Assembly (NCBI RefSeq): GCF_000308515.1
Contig: NZ_BAFV01000022.1
Coordinates: forward strand, 186,001-250,000
Length of the DNA: 64,000 bases
Source: Nocardia carnea NBRC 14403
GTDB lineage: Bacteria; Actinomycetota; Actinomycetes; Mycobacteriales; Mycobacteriaceae
Direction: 5' to 3'
Part shown: positions 37,581-46,292 of the stretch, piece after piece
Numbering within the stretch: the first letter of the stretch is position 1
How the letters are laid out: each line of letters starts with the position of its first letter
The notes under the pieces: model-generated
Databases searched by the model: none
Seen by the model: the letters and a program-made list of their open reading frames with translations, nothing else
Told to the model about the DNA's origin: nothing
Program-made: the position numbers and the translations under genes

Positions 37581-38435
37581 ATGACCGCATCCGCACCCGC
37601 AACCTGGTTCGTGACCGGCACCTCCCGGGGGCTCGGGCTGGAACTGGTGAAGCAACTGCTCGACCGCGGCGACAATATCGCGGCCACCACCCGCAACGCC
37701 GAACGACTGCATGCCGGGTTGGCCGGGCACGACACCGGCCGACTGCTCGCACTCACCGTCGACCTCGCCGACGAGGCGCAGGTTCGCAACGCCGTGCGGG
37801 ATACGCTCGACCGCTTCGACGCAGTGGATGTGCTGGTGAACAATGCGGGCTACGGCTACCTGGCGGCGATCGAGGAGGTATCCGACAGCGCGGCCCGGCA
37901 GATGTTCGACATCCAGGTCTTCGGGGTGTGGAACGTCCTGCGCGCAGTACTCCCGCACCTGCGCGCCCGCCGCCGCGGCCATATCGTCAACATTTCGTCG
38001 ATCCTCGGCCTGACCACTATGCCCGGCTGGGGCCTGTACAGCGCGGGGAAGTTCGCGCTCGAGGCAATGAGCGAAGCGCTGGCGGCCGAGGTCGCCGATT
38101 CCGGTATCCGAGTCACTCTGGTGGAGCCCGGCTATTTCCGGACCGATTTCCTGACCACCGATTCGCTGGCGCTGCCTGCTGCCACCACGGACGGCTACGA
38201 AACGATCCGGGACACGACACGCGATCATCTGGCGCTCCAGGGCACCCAACTCGGTGACCCGGTACGCGGTATCCGGGCGATCCTGGAACTGGTCGACCGC
38301 GGCGACGGGCCACTGCGCCAGGTGCTCGGCTCCGACGCGCAGGCGTTCGCCTCGGCGAAGGTGGAGTCACTGCGTGCGGACCTCGAAACCGGGAAGGATT
38401 TGGCGTCGAGCACTGATTTCCCGCGTGCGGCGTAG
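37581..38435 (+). CDS. Short-chain dehydrogenase/reductase
   Basis: 284 aa from ATG 37581 behind AAGGAAG. Nucleotide motif TGTSRGLGLELV (residues 12-23), NNAG (90-93), catalytic Ser in VNISSILGL, and the pair YSAGK (Tyr/Lys, about 155-159). Classical SDR fold with VEPGYFRTDF after the active site. It would oxidise or reduce a hydroxyl or carbonyl with NADP(H), judging by the basic residue TSR. Likely regulated by the divergent XRE/MmyB-like gene. Confidence 0.9.
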   Translation: MTASAPATWFVTGTSRGLGLELVKQLLDRGDNIAATTRNAERLHAGLAGHDTGRLLALTVDLADEAQVRNAVRDTLDRFDAVDVLVNNAGYGYLAAIEEVSDSAARQMFDIQVFGVWNVLRAVLPHLRARRRGHIVNISSILGLTTMPGWGLYSAGKFALEAMSEALAAEVADSGIRVTLVEPGYFRTDFLTTDSLALPAATTDGYETIRDTTRDHLALQGTQLGDPVRGIRAILELVDRGDGPLRQVLGSDAQAFASAKVESLRADLETGKDLASSTDFPRAA

Positions 38436-38461
38436 AATCGCGTGGGTTAGAGGTTGCCCCT

Positions 38462-39391
38462 ATGCAACAGCGATGGTGGGTGTGGATAGCCGCGTTCCTG
38501 ACCACAGTGGGGATGTGCGCAGTGTCCGCATGCAGCAGCGGCAACCGACCGGAGCGTGCCCCTCCAGCCCAGGTAGGGGCGCCCGTGCTGGTGGCGAAGA
38601 TAGACAACAGTCCGCAGGCACGGCCACCGGTGGGGCTCGGAGCCGCCGATATGGTCTACGTCGAGCCGGTCGAGGGTGGTCTGAGCCGGTTGGCTGCTGT
38701 GTTCTCGACCCAGAAACCCCCCGTGATCGGACCTGTCCGGAGTGCGCGGGAAACAGATCTGACGCTGTTGGAGCAGTTCGGCAACCCGACGTTGGCATCC
38801 TCTGGTGCCGCACCTGAGCTGGTTGCCTCCGTCGATCAGTCCTCGCTCCAGAACGCCTCGGCCGATCGGCAACCTGCGGCGTACTTCCGCGACTACAGTC
38901 GCGCCGCTCCGCACAACATGTTCGTCCGCACGGATCGACTACCCGAAGGAGGCGGCTGGCCGCCGGCTTCGCAACTGCACTTCGGTCCGGCCCCTGACGG
39001 TGGCGAGCCCACGCAATATCAGGAAGCGCGGTATCCGGCGGCGGTGATCGGTTTCGACTGGTCACCCAGCGACCAACGGTGGCTGGTATCCATGGGCGGT
39101 GCCGCCTACGCGGATGCCGATACCGGACGGATCATGGCAAGTACGGTTGTGCTGCAGAGTGTGCAGGTGCGCGACTCGGCGGTCAGCGATATCGCGGGCA
39201 GCGTCTCACCGCTGGCCCAGACGATCGGTAGCGGTCCGGCGCTCGTACTGCGGGATGGTCAGACATTCCCGGCCGCGTGGTCCCGGCCCTCCCCGGATGC
39301 AGGCACAACCTATACGACACCCACCGGAACAATCATCCCCTTCGCGCCGGGGCAGGTCTGGACAATCTTGGTTCCAGCGCAGCTCTGGTAA
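38462..39391 (+). CDS. DUF3048 family lipoprotein
   Basis: 309 aa. The signal sequence ends in the lipobox VSAC (about residues 21-24). VAKIDNSPQARPPVGLGAAD, MVYVEPVEGGLSRLAAVF, GPVRSARETDLTLLEQFG and HNMFVRTDRL are typical of DUF3048, an exported family resembling Bacillus YerB. The C-terminus (FAPGQVWTILVP) is intact. The role is unknown, though an envelope or germination function has been suggested for relatives. A fragment of a second copy lies at 57420-57480. Confidence 0.85.
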   Translation: MQQRWWVWIAAFLTTVGMCAVSACSSGNRPERAPPAQVGAPVLVAKIDNSPQARPPVGLGAADMVYVEPVEGGLSRLAAVFSTQKPPVIGPVRSARETDLTLLEQFGNPTLASSGAAPELVASVDQSSLQNASADRQPAAYFRDYSRAAPHNMFVRTDRLPEGGGWPPASQLHFGPAPDGGEPTQYQEARYPAAVIGFDWSPSDQRWLVSMGGAAYADADTGRIMASTVVLQSVQVRDSAVSDIAGSVSPLAQTIGSGPALVLRDGQTFPAAWSRPSPDAGTTYTTPTGTIIPFAPGQVWTILVPAQLW

Positions 39392-39419
39392 CCGGGACGG
39401 CGCTGCCTCCACCAGTGCT

Positions 39420-39512
39420 CTACGCGTCCCGTACAGCCATCGACGCGGCCTCGGTACCCCCGGCAGCGGCCCCCGCGATCAACGCGGTGGTGATGACAGT
39501 CAACCGATCCAT
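39420..39512 (-). pseudogene. 30-aa remnant resembling an effector-associated N-terminal segment
   Basis: ATG 39510-39512 to TAG 39420-39422 encodes MDRLTVITTALIAGAAAGG and then TEAASMAVRDA. The pattern (V-T-x-A-L-x-A-G-A-A-A-G, then a Lys/Asp-Ala-Tyr-type helix) is the start seen in many actinobacterial NACHT/WD40-type proteins, but the frame stops at once. Probably a leftover or a very small gene. Confidence 0.35.
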
Positions 39513-39590
39513 TCACCGAGCGGGCGAATGGGAGGAAATCGCGGGTGTCCGTCGGGGCCACCATCGTTCACCGGGGGCATCCGGCCGGAG

Positions 39591-40103
39591 TCAGGCTTGT
39601 TCGATGCTGCCCTGCAAGGGAGTTGCGTTCTTGACGTTGTCGAACATCGGTGAGGTCGCTTCGGCGGCGGCCCGGATCTCTTCGAGAACATCGGCGGGAG
39701 CGTCGGTGTCGACGTGCACCACATAGTTCACGCCGCTGAACCCCGGCCGGACTTGCTCATCCAGTGCGAGATAGCCACGCAGATCGAAGTCGCCGGTGAC
39801 CTCGATCCGCAGATCCCGATACTGGACACCGCGCTGGACTGCCTGGGTCACCCAGCCGATGGTCAGGCAGGTGCCGATTGCGGCGAGTACGAGTTCCATC
39901 GGATCGATGGCCTTGTCGGTGCCGCCCAGCGGGGCCGGCTCATCGGTTTCGAGGGTGAACGAACGGGCGGTGGTGCGCGCCTGCGCGCCTTCGGTCCAGG
40001 TCGTCACCGTCCGGAACGCCCCGGCGCCTGCACTCGCGTCGTCGGCGACCGCGGCCTTGGTGGCCTCGTAGGCCGAGATATCGAGCGAATGAGCCTTCGT
40101 CAT
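39591..40103 (-). CDS. OsmC family peroxide-reductase-like protein
   Basis: 170 aa from ATG 40101-40103. TTARSFTLETDEPAPLGGTD, the conserved PMELVLAAIGTCLTIGW with the resolving-type Cys, and a C-terminal AAAEATSPMFDNVKNATP segment. The first cysteine is present in GTC; the second, which in OsmC follows in a CPV motif, is replaced by SPM, so thiol peroxidase activity may be lost or altered. Divergent from the GntR gene across a 142-nt gap with a long inverted repeat. Confidence 0.8.
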   Translation of the reverse strand: MTKAHSLDISAYEATKAAVADDASAGAGAFRTVTTWTEGAQARTTARSFTLETDEPAPLGGTDKAIDPMELVLAAIGTCLTIGWVTQAVQRGVQYRDLRIEVTGDFDLRGYLALDEQVRPGFSGVNYVVHVDTDAPADVLEEIRAAAEATSPMFDNVKNATPLQGSIEQA

Positions 40104-40136
40104 GGTCACCCCTGTTTTCACGCTGAACAATGATTT

Positions 40137-40164
40137 GTCCGGACGATTGCCGTATCGTACGGAC
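40137..40164. promoter_or_regulatory. Long inverted repeat between OsmC and GntR genes
   Basis: GTCCGGACGA (40137-40146) and TCGTACGGAC (40155-40164) are complementary at nine of ten positions with an 8-nt spacer. It sits in the divergent promoter region and is a good candidate operator for the GntR protein. Confidence 0.5.
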
Positions 40165-40245
40165 TATTGGCCATCCAAGTATGTCTGATCGGAGCCCGTC
40201 ACGCTGCCTGAGCCGGGGAATCGGTTGCGGACGAGAGGAGTTGCG

Positions 40246-40926
40246 GTGCCGAATGATTCGGTACGTGGACCGAGCTTGTGGTCCACGGTGCTCGCGGACC
40301 TGCGCGCACGGCTGGCGGCCGGCGAGTTCGCAGACCGGTTTCCGAGCGACCGGGAACTCATGGCGCACTACGGAGTCAGTAGACATACAGTCCGAGAAGC
40401 AGTGCGGCACTTGGAGGGAGTCGAACGACGTCCGCGAGTGGGCGGACGGGTCACGACCCCGCCCACGGTGCTGCGTCGATTGCTCGACACCCTCACCGCA
40501 CTCGGCGTGCGGACCTCCACCAGCACACCTACGGCGAATGAACACCGTTCCGCGGAGATCGCCGAGCGGCTCGACCGCGACCCGCAGACACCGCTGACCG
40601 TCCACGCGGGCGTACTGCACGCGGACGGGGCACCGCTCATCTACTTGGAGAACTGGTCCGACACAGCGGATTCGGTCCGGACCGAACTCGTCGGCATACT
40701 GCTCGCCGTATCCGCCCAGGAATCCGGCCGGCTGGATGTTGTCGCCCAAACCACGGTGCCCACCGTCCCGGACCCTCCGGTCTGTGCAGCGCTCGGTATT
40801 CCGGCGGGCCGCGCCACGTTCTGTATCGAGGCCCGCCTCGAAACCGCCGAGGGCGCGCCCATCTGGCAACGCGCGTTCATCCGACCCGACCGATACCCCT
40901 GCATCCTGCAGTTCACAACCACGTGA
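40246..40926 (+). CDS. GntR/HutC family regulator with UTRA domain
   Basis: 226 aa from GTG 40246, five bases after AGAGGAG. Winged helix SVRGPSLWSTVLADLRARL, FPSDRELMAHYGVSRHTVRE and GVERRPRVGGRV. The UTRA part has LTVHAGVLHADGAPLIYLEN and GIPAGRATFCIEARLETAEG, with a C-terminal DRYPCILQF. The ligand is unknown. Its TGA is overlapped by the GTG of the methyltransferase gene, so the two proteins are made together. Confidence 0.85.
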   Translation: MPNDSVRGPSLWSTVLADLRARLAAGEFADRFPSDRELMAHYGVSRHTVREAVRHLEGVERRPRVGGRVTTPPTVLRRLLDTLTALGVRTSTSTPTANEHRSAEIAERLDRDPQTPLTVHAGVLHADGAPLIYLENWSDTADSVRTELVGILLAVSAQESGRLDVVAQTTVPTVPDPPVCAALGIPAGRATFCIEARLETAEGAPIWQRAFIRPDRYPCILQFTTT

Positions 40927-41819
40927 GCGAGCCCATGTCAATGCCTGCCCTGCCCTCGCAGTCCCAGCGATACATCCGCCGCCCGGTCGGTGTGGATACC
41001 ACGCGACCGAGCATTGCCCGCGTCTACGACTACAGCCTCGGCGGCAAGGACAACTACGACGTCGACCGCACGGCCTGGGCGCATATCGAACAAGCCGCGC
41101 CGCGGTACGGTGAGGTCGGCCGGATGAACCGGCGCTGGTTGCAGCGGGTGGTCCGGTACCTCGCCGGCTCGGCCGGGATCGACCAGTTCCTCGATATCGG
41201 TGCCGGGCTACCGACAGCGCTCAACACGCATCAGATCGCGCAGCACGAAAACCGTCACGCCCGAGTGGTGTACGTCGACAACGACCCGCTCTGTGCCGTG
41301 CACGGCAGCGCGCTACTCGCCCAGAACGACAACATCCGCTACCTCCGCGGCGACCTCCTCGAGCCCGGCACCCTGCTCGAGAACCGCGACGTGATCCGCT
41401 ATCTCGATCCGGACCGCCCGATCGGCCTCCTCGTCTGCGGGGTGCTGCAACACCTCGACGACGATATCTGCCCGGCCGGGGTGATGCGTGAGTACATCAC
41501 CCGCCTACCCGAAGGCTCCTTCGTCGCCATGACGAGCTTCTGGGACCCCGCCGACGAAGACCCCGAACTCCACGCTCTCGCCGACCAGCTGGAGAATGCC
41601 TTCACCGCAAGTGGTCTGGGGCCTGGGCGGCACCGCACCCGCGAACAACACCTGCAGATCTTCCACGGGCTCGAACTCCTCGCACCGGGCCTGACCGAAC
41701 TCGACGACTGGTGGCCGTCCGGGCCTCCGGTACGGTCACGGGCGCCCGAACAACGCCTCGTCCTCGGGGGCGTCGGCTTCAAACAACGCTCCAATCTGTC
41801 CCTCGTTCATTCCCGCTGA
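40923..41819 (+). CDS. SAV2177-type S-adenosylmethionine-dependent methyltransferase
   Basis: 298 aa from GTG 40923, sharing GTGA with the GntR stop. PSIARVYDYSLGGKDNYDVD is the family signature, followed by NRRWLQRVVRYLAG, the SAM motif FLDIGAGLPT, VVYVDNDPLC, GDLLEPGTLL and LLVCGVLQHL. This PF04672 family is abundant in actinomycetes and its substrates are not known. Coupling to a GntR gene is the usual neighbourhood and hints at a signalling rather than biosynthetic role. Confidence 0.9.
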   Translation: MSEPMSMPALPSQSQRYIRRPVGVDTTRPSIARVYDYSLGGKDNYDVDRTAWAHIEQAAPRYGEVGRMNRRWLQRVVRYLAGSAGIDQFLDIGAGLPTALNTHQIAQHENRHARVVYVDNDPLCAVHGSALLAQNDNIRYLRGDLLEPGTLLENRDVIRYLDPDRPIGLLVCGVLQHLDDDICPAGVMREYITRLPEGSFVAMTSFWDPADEDPELHALADQLENAFTASGLGPGRHRTREQHLQIFHGLELLAPGLTELDDWWPSGPPVRSRAPEQRLVLGGVGFKQRSNLSLVHSR

Positions 41820-42210
41820 CGCACAGCTGCACGTTCCGGCAGTCGGTGCCAGACCGTAGGTGGTGAGCGCGTCGTGATTGCGCTGCCCAGCAGTGCGACG
41901 GGCGCGGGCGGCGTCTTGAAGATGGCCGGGCCGGTGCGGTCGGTATCGTGCCGATTTCTCGACCACACCGCAGCGCCGGACGTGTAGTGCACAGTGGAGT
42001 ACCCCGTTCCCGCCCTCACCGTGACGGATCCGCACCCGGTTGTGTGTTGTGCGCTGTGCGCTCTCACCTGTGCGCGTTGCTGGGCTGCGACGTGGGTAGG
42101 GGAGTCGAACCCCTTGCACTGCCCTTCGTGCGCCAGGAGGTGACCGATTACCCGTCGGTCCAGCGGGTCGGTGCGCGCCTCCGTGCCGGCTACCTGCTCC
42201 ACTGCTGTGC
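41820..42210. other. Gap of about 390 nt, no supported gene
   Basis: Between the methyltransferase stop and the DIP1984 gene (read toward it). Open frames here give residues unlike protein. A tRNA-like T-arm sequence near 42098-42113 was examined and rejected. No other element seen. Confidence 0.5.
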
Positions 42211-42681
42211 TCAGTCCAGGAGGTCGACCTCCCAGTTGGCCCGCTGGATCCGCACATCCAGTTCACGTAGTTGCGCGGCGAGACCGTCGGCCTGCGCGCG
42301 GAGCTCGGCGACCGGCAGCGCGGACAGGATCTTCAGCTCCGACCGGAGTTGTCGGGTGTATCCGCCACGGTTCTTGCCCGCGGCCGCGTCGGCTGCGTCG
42401 GTGATCAGCGAATGCTGTAGCCGTAACGCGTCCCGGCGGGCGAGTGCGTCGGTCAGGGTGCCGTCCGCGCCGATGTTCGCGGCGGCGTTGGTGCGATTGA
42501 TCCGGCGGATCAGTGTTTCGTACTCCGCTAGTACCTCGCGGGCTTCGTCGAGTAGTGCGGCGGCGTTCTCGGCGGGTTCCTCGCCCTCTTGGAAGCGGGC
42601 GTTGCTCACGACTCGGGTGCGCAATTGTTCGATGCGACGCATCGCATCTGCCCGCAGCGACAGAGCTTCTGCCAGCTTCAT
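42211..42681 (-). CDS. DIP1984 family helical protein
   Basis: 156 aa with a good ribosome site (GGAGGGGG). MKLAEALSLRADAMRRIEQL, RFQEGEEPAENAAALLDEAR, LIRRINRTNAAANIGADG, YTRQLRSELKILSALPVAEL and REWELDVRIQ-like ending (RELDVRIQRANWEVDLLD) match DIP1984, an all-helical family named from Corynebacterium diphtheriae. No function is established. Confidence 0.9.
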   Translation of the reverse strand: MKLAEALSLRADAMRRIEQLRTRVVSNARFQEGEEPAENAAALLDEAREVLAEYETLIRRINRTNAAANIGADGTLTDALARRDALRLQHSLITDAADAAAGKNRGGYTRQLRSELKILSALPVAELRAQADGLAAQLRELDVRIQRANWEVDLLD

Positions 42682-42823
42682 ATCCCCCTCCTTCGGTTAC
42701 GATCACGAAGATTCGAGTATGGACTACCGACCCGAAGCGACTCCACTCGATTCCTGCGAGACCGGCCGGATCGACGGCGGCGTCGGTCATTACGGCGTCA
42801 TCGAATGCGGAAGACCACGCGGA

Positions 42824-43238
42824 TCATGTGTCGAACAGTTGGAGATGCACGAAGCGGGTCGATGGGTCACGTTCGTCCACAATGACGTTCCGGTTGATCG
42901 ACTTGCCCTCGGTGTTCCGGTAGACATCCGCCGTCTTCAGGACCGCCGGTGAGGTCTCCAGCGGCGGACCGGCGATCGTGGTCTCGGTGACGCTGTAGGC
43001 CTCGGTCAGTGGCGTGGAGAATTTCGACGCGGTCACTAGCTGGTCGAGGCCATAGGATCGCGGCAGACCAATTGAAAACCACTGCGGCAGCGGGCACGGC
43101 GAAATGCGCTGTGCACTGCGATGCGAGCAGAGCTTGCTTCCGTTCAGCCAGCTTCGCGTCCGCGGCAACCAGTAGAAGCACAGCAAAGACGAAGCCCGCT
43201 ACGAGGACTACGGCGGACGTCCGAGCGGTGCGCGTCAA
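42824..43238 (-). pseudogene. Small membrane-anchored protein, apparently frameshifted
   Basis: The first frame gives an N-terminal transmembrane segment (TSAVVLVAGFVFAVLLLVAA) and a charged helix (KLAERKQALL). The second frame gives a protein-like end (YGLDQLVTASKFSTPLTEAY, LKTADVYRNTEGKSINRNVI, STRFVHLQLFDT). Neither frame alone has both a credible start and a credible end. A 1- or 2-base indel near 43045-43075 would join them into about 135 aa. No family recognised. Confidence 0.45.
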
Positions 43239-43327
43239 CTACCTCGTCTCCTTCAGGCAGATGAGTCGAAGGTTCTGGGTTCCGCCGTACCGGTGGGAGA
43301 ATCGGGTTCGAAACCTCGATCCCCTAT

Positions 43328-43645
43328 CTAGGTGCGCTTCCGGCTTTCGCGCACCACAACGGTCCCCAGTGTGTCGTACTCCACGCGCTCGAACGTGGCG
43401 AAGCCCAGCTCGTTCAGTGCTTTCAGCGCGGCGTGCGAGTTGTAGTTATAGGTCTCGCCGGACCTACCAGGCACCCCGGTGACCAGTCCGATGAGCTGGG
43501 TCGGCGGCCAGAGAGCGTTGTTGACCGACACGGCATAGGTCTGCGGCGTTCCGGGGGTCTGGGCACGGGTGGCGAGGAAGATCTGTTCATCACTGATCTG
43601 AACCGGATTGCCGTTGACAGTGATCGTTGTGGCCGAGCGGGTCAT
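43328..43645 (-). CDS. 105-aa protein of unknown function
   Basis: ATG 43643-43645, with GGAAGG 11 bases ahead. ITVNGNPVQISDEQIFLATR, TYAVSVNNALWPPTQLIGLV and YNYNSHAALKALNELGFATF are well-formed alpha/beta segments ending in VEYDTLGTVVV. It may be a small DNA- or ligand-binding domain; the family is not recognised. No operon partner is obvious. Confidence 0.6.
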   Translation of the reverse strand: MTRSATTITVNGNPVQISDEQIFLATRAQTPGTPQTYAVSVNNALWPPTQLIGLVTGVPGRSGETYNYNSHAALKALNELGFATFERVEYDTLGTVVVRESRKRT

Positions 43646-43773
43646 GTGCCGAGATCCTTCCACAGGATCGGCAGTGCCGAATCCGGCAACGACGTTCGAC
43701 TACACAACCGCCGACGGGCCTGCGTCGATCTGATCGGCGGAGGCTCTGCGGGGGTCCGGTCGGCCGGAAGCGG

Positions 43774-44628
43774 TCAGCTCACGGCAACGAATACCTTGTC
43801 GGCGAACATCGTGGCTCCAACGGCAAGCGTGCCTTGGGTCGCCGATGCGGTCGGCACTGTGAAGACCAGATTGCCGGTAGTCGATGCTCCCTGGAACAGG
43901 GGGCTGAGTGTATCGAGTGCGTCCGGAGCGACGACGAAACCGTCGTAGGAGTTCACGGTGTTCCCATCCGCAGTCACGTACCCGATCGACGTGAAGGGGG
44001 TTTCGCCCTGTGGGTCGGTGCCGGTGTAGGTGATGGTGACGTTGGCCAGGAGATACTGTGACCCTGCAGGGGATGGATCGTTGAACTGGTTCGCGGCTGC
44101 GACAGCGTCATTCGCGTCGGGCGTGACGCTGTTGACGGTCACCTGCCAGTCGCCGTCGGTGATCACGGATCCCAGTGGGTACGGGTTTGTGCGTGTGCCC
44201 TGATCCGCTGCCGTGTCCTGGTCTGCTGCGTCGGAGTCGGTTACCTGGGCGGGTGCGGCCGGAGTGGCAACGGATATGTCACCGCTGCCGAAAGAATCCT
44301 CGACCGCGTCGGAGACCACCGTGAAAAAGACGACGAAGCCGACGACCGTACCGACGACTGCGACGATGAGGGCGGCGATGCTGGTGCCCTTGGTCTTGCC
44401 GGACTGGCACACGCCCACGATGCCGAGAATGAATGCGATCGGCAACAGGACCCATCCCACGATCAGGATCCCGGGGATACAGGCGAATATGAAGCCGAGG
44501 ACGGCCACAATGATCGCGATAAGCCCCAGCGTGTTCCTCTGCTTATTCGGTGGTGCCGGCATCCCTGGATACGGGCCGGCAGGCCATCCGGGCGGCATCT
44601 GTGCAGGCGGGAGGGGAGGGGCGGTCAT
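43774..44628 (-). CDS. Membrane protein with DUF4190/DUF4352-type organisation
   Basis: 284 aa from ATG 44626-44628. A Pro-rich cytoplasmic start (PPLPPAQMPPGWPAGPYPGM) is followed by two or three transmembrane helices (NTLGLIAIIVAVLGFIFACI, WVLLPIAFILGIVGVCQSG, AALIVAVVGTVVGFVVFFTV) and an extracellular Ig-like domain of the DUF4352 type (WQVTVNSVTPDANDAV, YLLANVTITYTGTDPQ, TTGNLVFTVP). This layout is common in Nocardia and Streptomyces. Role unknown, perhaps envelope sensing. Confidence 0.85.
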   Translation of the reverse strand: MTAPPLPPAQMPPGWPAGPYPGMPAPPNKQRNTLGLIAIIVAVLGFIFACIPGILIVGWVLLPIAFILGIVGVCQSGKTKGTSIAALIVAVVGTVVGFVVFFTVVSDAVEDSFGSGDISVATPAAPAQVTDSDAADQDTAADQGTRTNPYPLGSVITDGDWQVTVNSVTPDANDAVAAANQFNDPSPAGSQYLLANVTITYTGTDPQGETPFTSIGYVTADGNTVNSYDGFVVAPDALDTLSPLFQGASTTGNLVFTVPTASATQGTLAVGATMFADKVFVAVS

Positions 44629-44857
44629 GGTTGCGTACCTCGGGTTGTGTGGGGTCTGCGATGGATTCGGACAGCGTGATTCCCTGCTGTGTAATGGGTA
44701 ATAGCGGTGAGTGCGGCGCACGTTACAAACCAGTAGGTTTGGGAATGTAACTATTGGGTACTGGCCGGTGATCGGCGGCGAGCGGAGTCGTTACGGGACG
44801 ATTGCGCCGTCCGATTGCCGCCAGCACGTCGAGGATCGCAGTCCGATACTGAGCGTC

Positions 44858-45322
44858 GTGATCGAATCTTCCGCACCGTCGCCCAGGCTCGTCCTTGAAC
44901 GTATGTACCAAGCCGAGGCCGAGTACCTCGCAGCCGGCGGCCCCGGCACAGCATCATTCACCACGCTCGCACCATTTTTCGCCCCCGATGTGGTGCTGTG
45001 GCAGGCGGACGCTCTGCCTTACGGAGGAAACTGGCACGGCCATGACGGCATGGAACGGTTCTTTCTGTCGATGAGCGCCACCTGGGACCGTTTCGAGCTG
45101 ACCGAGCAGGTGTTTCTATCCGACGCCAGTCCGCTCGTTGTCCTGACTCAGGTGAACGCGCGTTCCCGAGAAAGCGGTCGAGAGCTGAGTTTCCCCATTC
45201 TGCAGACGATCACCGTGACCGACGGCCTGATCACCGAGGTGCGTCCCTTCTACTGGGACACCGCCGCTATTGCCGACGCCTGTTCCGGCAGCGTCCGAAC
45301 GATGGAACCGAACGCTCGGTAG
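44858..45322 (+). CDS. SnoaL/NTF2-like fold protein
   Basis: 154 aa from GTG 44858. RLVLERMYQAEAEYLAAGGP, LAPFFAPDVVLWQADALPYG, WHGHDGMERFFLSMSATWD and ISFPILQTITVTDGLITEV-like ending fit the cone-shaped SnoaL/NTF2 fold of ketosteroid isomerase relatives. The start codon lies in a poor ribosome context, and a longer frame upstream exists. Could be a small isomerase, hydratase or binding protein. Confidence 0.75.
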   Translation: MIESSAPSPRLVLERMYQAEAEYLAAGGPGTASFTTLAPFFAPDVVLWQADALPYGGNWHGHDGMERFFLSMSATWDRFELTEQVFLSDASPLVVLTQVNARSRESGRELSFPILQTITVTDGLITEVRPFYWDTAAIADACSGSVRTMEPNAR

Positions 45323-45338
45323 CGCCCGCAACTCGGGA

Positions 45339-45690
45339 TCAGTGGCCGGTGAGACCCCAAGCGTCGAGTCCACCGTAGATATGCGCCTCTCGGCGGCGAG
45401 GCGCGTGCAGGCCGACAGCTTCACCGTTGTCGATGGCGATGAGTGAGTCTTCGCCCCGCCACCCTGTGTCGGTGAGTCCCTGGATTTCGGGTACCGGTTC
45501 GAATCCGTCGAGGTTCAGACGTTCGACGGCGTCGCCCTTGATCTTTGTGATGGTTCGGGCTCAGCTCGGACAATCCCAGCCACTCCTCGAACTGGAGCAC
45601 TACGCGGCCAGTACCTGCTCACGGACGAGGCTTGGCACGCCGTTCCGATTTGCCTCGACTCCGATGTGATGATGGAATCCGGAGGGACAG
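45339..45690 (-). pseudogene. Decayed gene of unknown family, three frames
   Basis: The last 70 codons, ending at TGA 45339-45341, are clearly protein-like: ITKIKGDAVERLNLDGFEPV, TGWRGEDSLIAIDNGEAVGL, AHIYGGLDAWGLTGH. They have no start and are preceded by a stop. Just upstream a second frame gives VLQFEEWLGLSELS and a third gives FHHHIGVEANRNG. Joining them makes a sensible protein, so at least two indels have broken this gene. It is partly overlapped by the leader of the YbaB-like gene. Confidence 0.5.
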
Positions 45691-45757
45691 GGTGGGACCG
45701 TTCGCGGATCGGTGCGCCGGAACAAGTACTGAGGCGACGACCGGTAAGGGGGGCCAA

Positions 45758-46264
45758 GTGAGCGAGCGCGAGGAGAAGCGGGCACGGAACGATCGGATGC
45801 GGGCCGAGATGGATGCCCTACTGGAGTCGTTCGAACAGCAGCGCGCACAGCTGGGAGAACTCCAGGCCCGGCTGGCGGCCACGACGGTGAGTGTGTGGTC
45901 GGCCGACAATATGGTCCGGATCGATAGCAATGTGGCCGGGATCCCGGTCGATGTGCACATCGATGCGGGGGCGTTCAAACGGACCACAGCGGACAAGCTC
46001 GCCCGTTCCGTACTCGAGGCGGTGCACGCCGCGGCCCGGCAAGCCGGCGACGCCACGCAGCAGGCCATGGCGCCGCTCGAGGCGGAGGTCGGCGCGATGC
46101 CCGATCTCTCCGAGCTCATCCCCGGCGCACCCAGCATCCGGGACATGGTGTCGAGCTTCTCCGAACCTCCGCCGGTCACACCCCCGCAGGCCACGCCGGA
46201 ACTGACCGACGAAGAGGAAGACGAGTACTTCCGCAACCGTTCCTACCTGGATCCCGGCCGGTGA
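45758..46264 (+). CDS. YbaB/EbfC-like protein of the second effector island
   Basis: 168 aa from GTG 45758, six bases after AAGGGGGG. An N-terminal coiled coil (NDRMRAEMDALLESFEQQRA, LGELQARLAATT) leads into VWSADNMVRIDSNVAGIPVD and FKRTTADKLARSVLEAVHAA, the strand-helix pattern of YbaB. The acidic C-terminal tail (DEEEDEYF) is longer than in housekeeping YbaB. It heads a run with the WXG100 and toxin genes at short spacing, mirroring the locus at 2826. Confidence 0.75.
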   Translation: MSEREEKRARNDRMRAEMDALLESFEQQRAQLGELQARLAATTVSVWSADNMVRIDSNVAGIPVDVHIDAGAFKRTTADKLARSVLEAVHAAARQAGDATQQAMAPLEAEVGAMPDLSELIPGAPSIRDMVSSFSEPPPVTPPQATPELTDEEEDEYFRNRSYLDPGR

Positions 46265-46292
46265 CCGACGAGCGGACCGGGGAGGACATGTC

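Noticed and set aside
42090..42175. tRNA-like T-arm (GGGGTTCGACTCCCC on the minus strand) in the gap before the DIP1984 gene
   Set aside because: The T-stem and loop are good, but only about four of seven acceptor pairs form and no proper D-arm or anticodon arm is found. At most a tRNA fossil.
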